A stretch of 10,255 nucleotides of DNA from positions 1-10,255 of the forward strand of contig QUTJ01031187.1 of NCBI GenBank assembly GCA_003573635.1. The letters are read 5' to 3'. The position numbers were made by a program, and so were the translations under genes. Positions 7,601-10,255 of this stretch are shown here, piece by piece. Below the pieces are notes generated by a model that saw only the letters and a list, made by a program, of their open reading frames with translations, was not told where the DNA came from and made no database searches. Within the stretch, counting starts at the first letter, position 1. Each line of letters starts with the position of its first letter. Source of the DNA: Goniomonas avonlea (taxonomy: Eukaryota; Cryptophyceae; Goniomonadida; Goniomonadaceae).

Positions 7601-8390
7601 CGGGGACGGCAAGGGCGGACCACAAAAGGGGCGGCAAAAAAATGGGATGTCTTGCCTGGAGGAATTTGCCACACTCGCGCGGTCGAGTCACCAGCTCTGT
7701 GAGAAAATAAGACCTTACCAAGAAAACAGGAGAGAAAAAACAGAATGGTTCGAAAGGCGCACCCTGATGCAAGCATCGAGGTCTTGGGATTCCAAGCACA
7801 AATGAAGACCTGAGGCCATCGGTTACTGAAGGTTGACATGCCACGGGGGCTGGGGAAACATACTTCTTGACTGTGTCCCTGGAGACACGTTACTTGCGAG
7901 TCTGGGATCTCGACATCATCCTCCTCCATAGGTTCTGCGAACTGTAAGGCACCCCTAATCGCGCCAAAAAGTGCTTACCGAATGCGTCAGCGTCTCCGCC
8001 TTCGCGCACTTGACAGTGATGCGGTACCAACAAAGTAAACGGTTCATCGCATTTCGTTTCTGTCCCATCCTACAAGATGGTTGAGTTGCTGGAGAACACG
8101 CGACGGTGACACACCTCGTTCAGATGCGACTCGATTTCAAGGTACTGCAGTCCCTTCTGAACAAAGGAGATGAGCGCGCCCGGTGGCACATCCGCCCCAT
8201 TAATATTGGTCTTCGCTACCATGCTTTCACATCCGAAGGAGAACGCGGAGTGGTTGAACCCTGAGGAAACGAGTCAGCGCATTGAGCGCGCGAAAAGCAA
8301 CAAAGGGGAATTCGACCAAGGAGGAGCCGCACCAGACTCCTGAAGGTAGCGATAAACAAGAAAATTCAGCTCATCTGAAGAGATCGACAT
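4629..8390 (-). CDS. TBL1XR1: TBL1/TBL1XR1-type LisH-WD40 transcriptional corepressor, 14 exons
   Basis: Exons from 5' to 3': 8390-8333, 8260-8115, 8069-7979, 7934-7864, 7809-7763, 7696-7656, 7556-7453, 7406-7278, 7210-7117, 7072-6954, 6506-6319, 5625-5536, 5200-5035, 4685-4629. Together they are 1401 nt in one frame (466 residues plus TAA). The N-terminus [20 protein letters not shown] is a LisH motif (tetramerisation in TBL1). Residues about 40-70 ([20 protein letters not shown]) are the F-box-like region. An acidic MEEDDVEIP motif precedes WD40 repeats from about residue 115 to the end, with [56 protein letters not shown] and terminal VLDFRML. In animals this family scaffolds NCoR/SMRT-HDAC3; yeast Sif2 and plant HOS15 are relatives, so a nuclear corepressor role is inferred. 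It is shorter than the roughly 514-residue human protein because the glutamine/alanine-rich linker is absent. The ATG exon is complete. Confidence 0.92.
4686..5034 (-). repeat. TBL1-like intron 13: long polypyrimidine tract (purines on + strand)
   Basis: Of this 349-bp intron, about 4723-5028 is nearly pure GA-rich sequence on the plus strand, so the transcript is a CT-rich stretch of about 300 nt. The donor GTACGC follows WNPAGDR and the acceptor is CTCTTGGCAG. Serine/leucine-rich frames running through it are products of the repeat. Long polypurine-polypyrimidine DNA can form triplex structures. Confidence 0.85.
5201..5535 (-). repeat. TBL1-like intron 12: polypyrimidine tract with G14 run
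   Basis: This 335-bp intron holds a 14-base G run (5328-5341, plus strand) and GA-rich sequence at about 5404-5515, including GAGAAGAGAGG repeated several times. On its other side CCACAATTCCA recurs (about 5241 and 5271), enclosed by TGATGCC (5221-5227) and its complement GGCATCA (5288-5294). Splice borders are AC|GTGCGT and CACAACAG. Confidence 0.8.
5685..5712. repeat. Perfect 10-bp inverted repeat (hairpin) in intron 11
   Basis: ACGACCGATG (5685-5694) and CATCGGTCGT (5703-5712) are perfect complements separated by an 8-base loop. It lies about 60 bp from the 3' splice site on the transcript side, next to the 13-bp repeat family, whose members also carry the CGGTCTG element. Confidence 0.75.
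5720..5798 (+). repeat. Degenerate 13-bp tandem repeat (TCTGAATGTTCG)
   Basis: Five to six copies of a unit like NTCTGAATGTTCG run head to tail: GTCTGAATGTTCG, ATCTGAACG..., TCGAATGTTCG, ATCTGACATGTTCG, GTCTGAATATTCG and TTCTGAATGTTCG. Each unit ends in a TTCG half-site, so adjacent copies produce CGAA/TTCG dyads. It is bounded by the CA/CG simple repeat. Confidence 0.75.
5802..5865 (+). repeat. CA/CG simple repeat followed by GA and G10
   Basis: Alternating GC, CA and CG steps (GCGCGCGCGCACACGCACGC and on) run to about 5845, then (GA)n and ten G residues at 5856-5865. The composition favours Z-DNA in the first part and replication slippage throughout. Confidence 0.85.
6507..6953 (-). other. 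TBL1-like intron 10 (447 bp), nothing recognised inside
   Basis: The borders are CATTCG|GTGCGC and GATACATTCTCCAG. The interior has no simple repeat, RNA gene or coding segment that I can identify. Frames on both strands there are short and unlike any family. Confidence 0.75.
7557..7655 (-). other. TBL1-like intron 6, probable GC-AG intron
   Basis: The exon reads GTGTGGCAAATTCCTCCAG and then GCAAGACATC. No GT donor with good consensus keeps the WD40 frame, whereas CCAG|GCAAGA fits the strict consensus of GC-type donors. Joining to the acceptor at ...TAGAGCAG|GGGAC gives [18 protein letters not shown] in frame. Weak GT donors further in (near 7605) would also keep frame and add about 16 residues. 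Neighbouring introns all use GT. Confidence 0.6.
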
Positions 8391-8960
8391 CCGGACTGTC
8401 GCGGGATCCGCGCCACCTTCTGGCAGGCCCGGGTTGTTCGGTCTCTCCGCGCCTCACGACCGGCGTCGCCTGGCCTTTCAGCTTTCACTTTGACTCGCTC
8501 ACGAAAAGAGAGCGAGCCCCAACGAAATCCCGACAGGATGATAGCGGGTTCCAATAACTATGTGGATTCGTTTCGGAATCTCTCTCTGCTAGGACGCACT
8601 CTGTCCAATATCTAAGACGATCGTCGAATCGGCGTCGATCAAGTCTCAAAGCGCCTGCCAAGCCATAAACCACACAAAGCTCGATGCTACGTTGGAGAAG
8701 GGCTTGCCGAGCACTCAGTCGGTCCGCCGCGCTTGGTTTACTCGCCTTTTGGAACCACCCAAGTGCATCTCTTGACCACCACTTTTTCTGATTTTTTTCT
8801 TGTTCCCCAGTGACGTACGCTTCCGAGTCACGCCCGCAGGGTTCTGACGGTTCTCGTCACACATGCTTTTTGACTCTTGATCGACGCCGACTCGACGGGG
8901 TCGAGTCTGAATGGAGCCTTCAGCTGTCTTTATGCAATGTACCATCTACTGCTCGTGACC
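8391..8960. other. Upstream region of the TBL1-like gene, no gene recognised
   Basis: Immediately 5' of the minus-strand ATG (8388-8390). I see no clear TATA element. Two small hairpins are present: CTCGCTC (8494-8500) with GAGCGAG (8510-8516), and the perfect GACTCGAC (8889-8896) with GTCGAGTC (8900-8907) around a GGG loop. A strong plus-strand splice-acceptor-like tract (pyrimidine run ending CCCCAG at 8810) is followed by TGACGTACG, a CRE-like site. The open frames here are short and compositionally random. Confidence 0.5.
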
Positions 8961-8964
8961 AGAC

Positions 8965-9199
8965 CAAAAAAACGTTTGTGTGTTCACGAATGGTTTCGGA
9001 AAAAACGTTTTGTGGCCATAAACTGGTGTCGGAAAAAACGTTTCGATCTAAAGGTCCAGCCATTAAATGGGACATGGTTGTTTTTATTAGAAAAACAGGT
9101 TATTTTGCTAAGCTCATAGGCCGGTGACCTTAAAATGGATTCGGAAAAAAAAGTTTTTTTCAAATTTCTGTCCACCAATTGGTTCCGGGAAAAAAGTTT
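8965..9199 (+). repeat. TCGGAAAAAACGTTT repeat family, about five copies
   Basis: Copies lie at about 8965-8977 (degenerate), 8996-9010, 9029-9043, 9141-9156 and 9185-9199. Most are preceded by a TGG-containing spacer (AATGGTT, ACTGGTG, AATGGAT, ATTGGTT). Copies three and five share a longer match continuing through GTTTCGATC to a CCAGCCA/CTGGCCA end, 156 bp apart, so a larger unit was duplicated. The palindromic AAACGTTT core appears in three copies. A frame reading KTF...VSEKTF through the repeat is a by-product. Confidence 0.75.
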
Positions 9200-9649
9200 C
9201 GATCCAATTCAAGGCCTGGCCACGAAATCGGCAGTAGATGGTATGCACCGACAGAAGGCATGGCCAATGGTACGCGTATGGGTTGCGTCCGACGCGACCC
9301 CCGAACGCGCATGCACATCATACACGAAGGCACGGCGAACCAACACTCGATTAGAGTCCGACATTTGTTAACACACACTCCTCGGTTGGATTTCAAAACA
9401 ATAGTGGCTTCACCGGACGGAAATTAGGACGAGATCGAGACTTGATCTAACACTCGTATTCTCGCGAGTCAAATCCTTGGAAGGNGCTACATTGATTTTC
9501 TTGGACTCAATGGTTGAGAATGCGACAATGGCACATGGTGCCCAGCCAGCTATCTTGACAGAAAATTCAATGCAAGCAAAAAATACCTCAATGCAACAAT
9601 CATAAGCACGTACATAATACACGAGACAAGACACATTCATTAAAACATA
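9200..9649. other. Region without recognised features
   Basis: About 450 bp with one ambiguous base near 9485. Apart from a small dyad around ACTCG...CGAGT (about 9452-9469) I see no repeat family, RNA gene or coding segment. Short frames on both strands show no familiar motif. Confidence 0.5.
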
Positions 9650-9677
9650 TTTATTTATGATTTTCACCTTGAATGTT

Positions 9678-9701
9678 CCACGATTCTCGTGAGAATCGTG
9701 G
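9678..9701. repeat. 24-bp near-perfect palindrome
   Basis: CCACGATTCTC (9678-9688) and GAGAATCGTGG (9691-9701) are perfect complements around GT. A true hairpin would need at least one pair opened. A second small dyad, CCGAATCGG, follows at 9706. It lies in the possible third exon of the putative minus-strand transcript. Confidence 0.85.
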
Positions 9702-10030
9702 GTGGCCGAATCGGCCTCCGCANCTCGCCCACAGCACCGCCCTGCAAAACAAAGTGAGAATTGATACTAGAAAACATGCTGGAACAAACGAAAACGAAAA
9801 ACGGGCCTCACCGGGTGGCACAGCCTCAATGATCTAGCACGAATCCTTATGAGGCTGGAATCCTTCCAGCGAGCCTGTTGGAGCGATGCACCTACGGGAA
9901 GGGTTAGACATAAGGGTGTTGAAGGGCAAGACCCCCCATGTAACCATGGTTCACGGGCTGGGTCACCCTGCAAACTCACCTTAAAGTTTGAGATCGCGTT
10001 CTTGCATTTTCGTTCCTCAGCTGTGTGCGA

Positions 10031-10064
10031 ACGCGTGACCCTTGAGGGCTGAAATTTTGGCGGG
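10031..10064. promoter_or_regulatory. MCB-like and E2F-like sites
   Basis: ACGCGT (10031-10036) is the core of the MluI cell-cycle box and TTTTGGCGGG (10055-10064), followed by CGGGAG, matches the E2F/DP consensus. They lie 19 bp apart, about 50-85 bp 5' of the first donor of the possible minus-strand transcript. They could also serve a plus-strand gene beyond the window. Short motifs like these occur by chance. Confidence 0.3.
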
Positions 10065-10184
10065 CGGGAGATTGCGGTTTGAATGACAAAACCTCAGATT
10101 TTCAGATCTGCTTTTCTGGTTTTTTTTGTTTTGCCTTTTTCTATTCAATTTCGAGACTCGTTCCAAACCCGGAGCCAGTGGCAT

Positions 10185-10255
10185 AAGAGAGAAGAGAAGA
10201 GAAGAGAAGAGAAGAGAGAGAGAGGATTCAAGCCATAAGAGAGAGAGAGAGAGAG
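10185..10255. repeat. GAGAA / GA microsatellite at the window end
   Basis: About five GAGAA pentamers are followed by GA dinucleotides, a short ATTCAAGCC interruption and a final GA run to the last base. The phrase GCCATAAGAGAGAG near 10231 echoes GGCATAAGAGAGAAG near 10180, so the microsatellite edge was itself duplicated. Confidence 0.9.

Larger units (their letters stand above)
9650..10064 (-). other. Possible small spliced minus-strand transcript
   Basis: On the minus strand, well-formed splice signals line up: donor TTTAAG|GTGAGT (exon end 9980), acceptor CTTCCCGTAG (exon 9891-9812), donor CACCCG|GTGAGG, 70-bp intron, acceptor TTTGTTTTGCAG (exon from 9741) and an AATAAA at 9655-9650. 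The second and third exons share one open frame ending in TGA (...RPPTILTRIVEHSR). The only ATG near the first donor gives eight codons and then TAA, so no complete protein can be built. It could be a non-coding RNA, a broken gene or chance. I recognise no homologue. Confidence 0.25.

Noticed and set aside
8810-9127. 105-codon plus-strand frame with repeated VSEKTF
   Set aside because: The apparent protein repeat is the direct translation of the A-tract/ACGTTT DNA repeats. The splice-acceptor-like tract ending at 8810 has no matching donor or coding exon that I can identify.
8965-9199. CRISPR array
   Set aside because: The repeats are degenerate, irregularly spaced and in a eukaryotic context without cas genes.
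9800-10000. Structured RNA gene (SRP, RNase P, snRNA or tRNA)
   Set aside because: Several short stems are visible (for example CTGGAA/TTCCAG), but none of the conserved sequence blocks of these RNA families could be found.

Overview
The window looks like a small contig from a eukaryotic nuclear genome, probably a compact protist, alga or fungus-like microbe. Three genes have spliceosomal introns with GT-AG borders and good reading-frame continuity. Many introns are very short (44-99 bp), genes are closely spaced, and there are no Shine-Dalgarno sites or operons. I cannot place the lineage from sequence alone. The contig begins in a CT microsatellite and ends in a GA microsatellite and carries two N bases (about 9485 and 9723), so it probably ends where assembly failed in simple repeats.

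Layout. Positions 1-1470 have no recognisable exon and are probably a long intron of the first gene: a CT microsatellite, a diverged direct repeat, a nested pair of MITE-like foldback elements (401-820, with an inner element at 545-705) and a GC-rich minisatellite of about 105 bp period (about 883-1396). Positions 1471-1851 (+) are the last two exons of a splicing-factor gene with a U2AF-homology motif (UHM). Positions 2576-4027 (+) hold a complete three-exon class-III PLP aminotransferase that most resembles L-lysine 6-aminotransferase (LAT). Tail to tail with it, at 4629-8390 (-), lies a complete 14-exon TBL1/TBL1XR1-type gene (LisH, F-box-like, WD40), rebuilt here exon by exon into a 466-residue protein. 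Positions 8391-10255 hold no confident gene, but contain an A-tract/ACGTTT repeat family, a near-perfect palindrome, a possible minus-strand spliced transcript with MCB/E2F-like sites at its 5' side, and the terminal GA microsatellite.

The three genes have unrelated housekeeping or regulatory roles (pre-mRNA splicing, lysine catabolism, transcriptional corepression), and nothing suggests a shared pathway. I see no convincing new multi-gene system. The most useful observations are the nested MITEs with a readable empty site, the spliced eukaryotic copy of a mostly bacterial-type lysine aminotransferase, the likely GC-AG intron and polypyrimidine-expanded 3' introns of the TBL1 gene, and several undescribed local repeat families.
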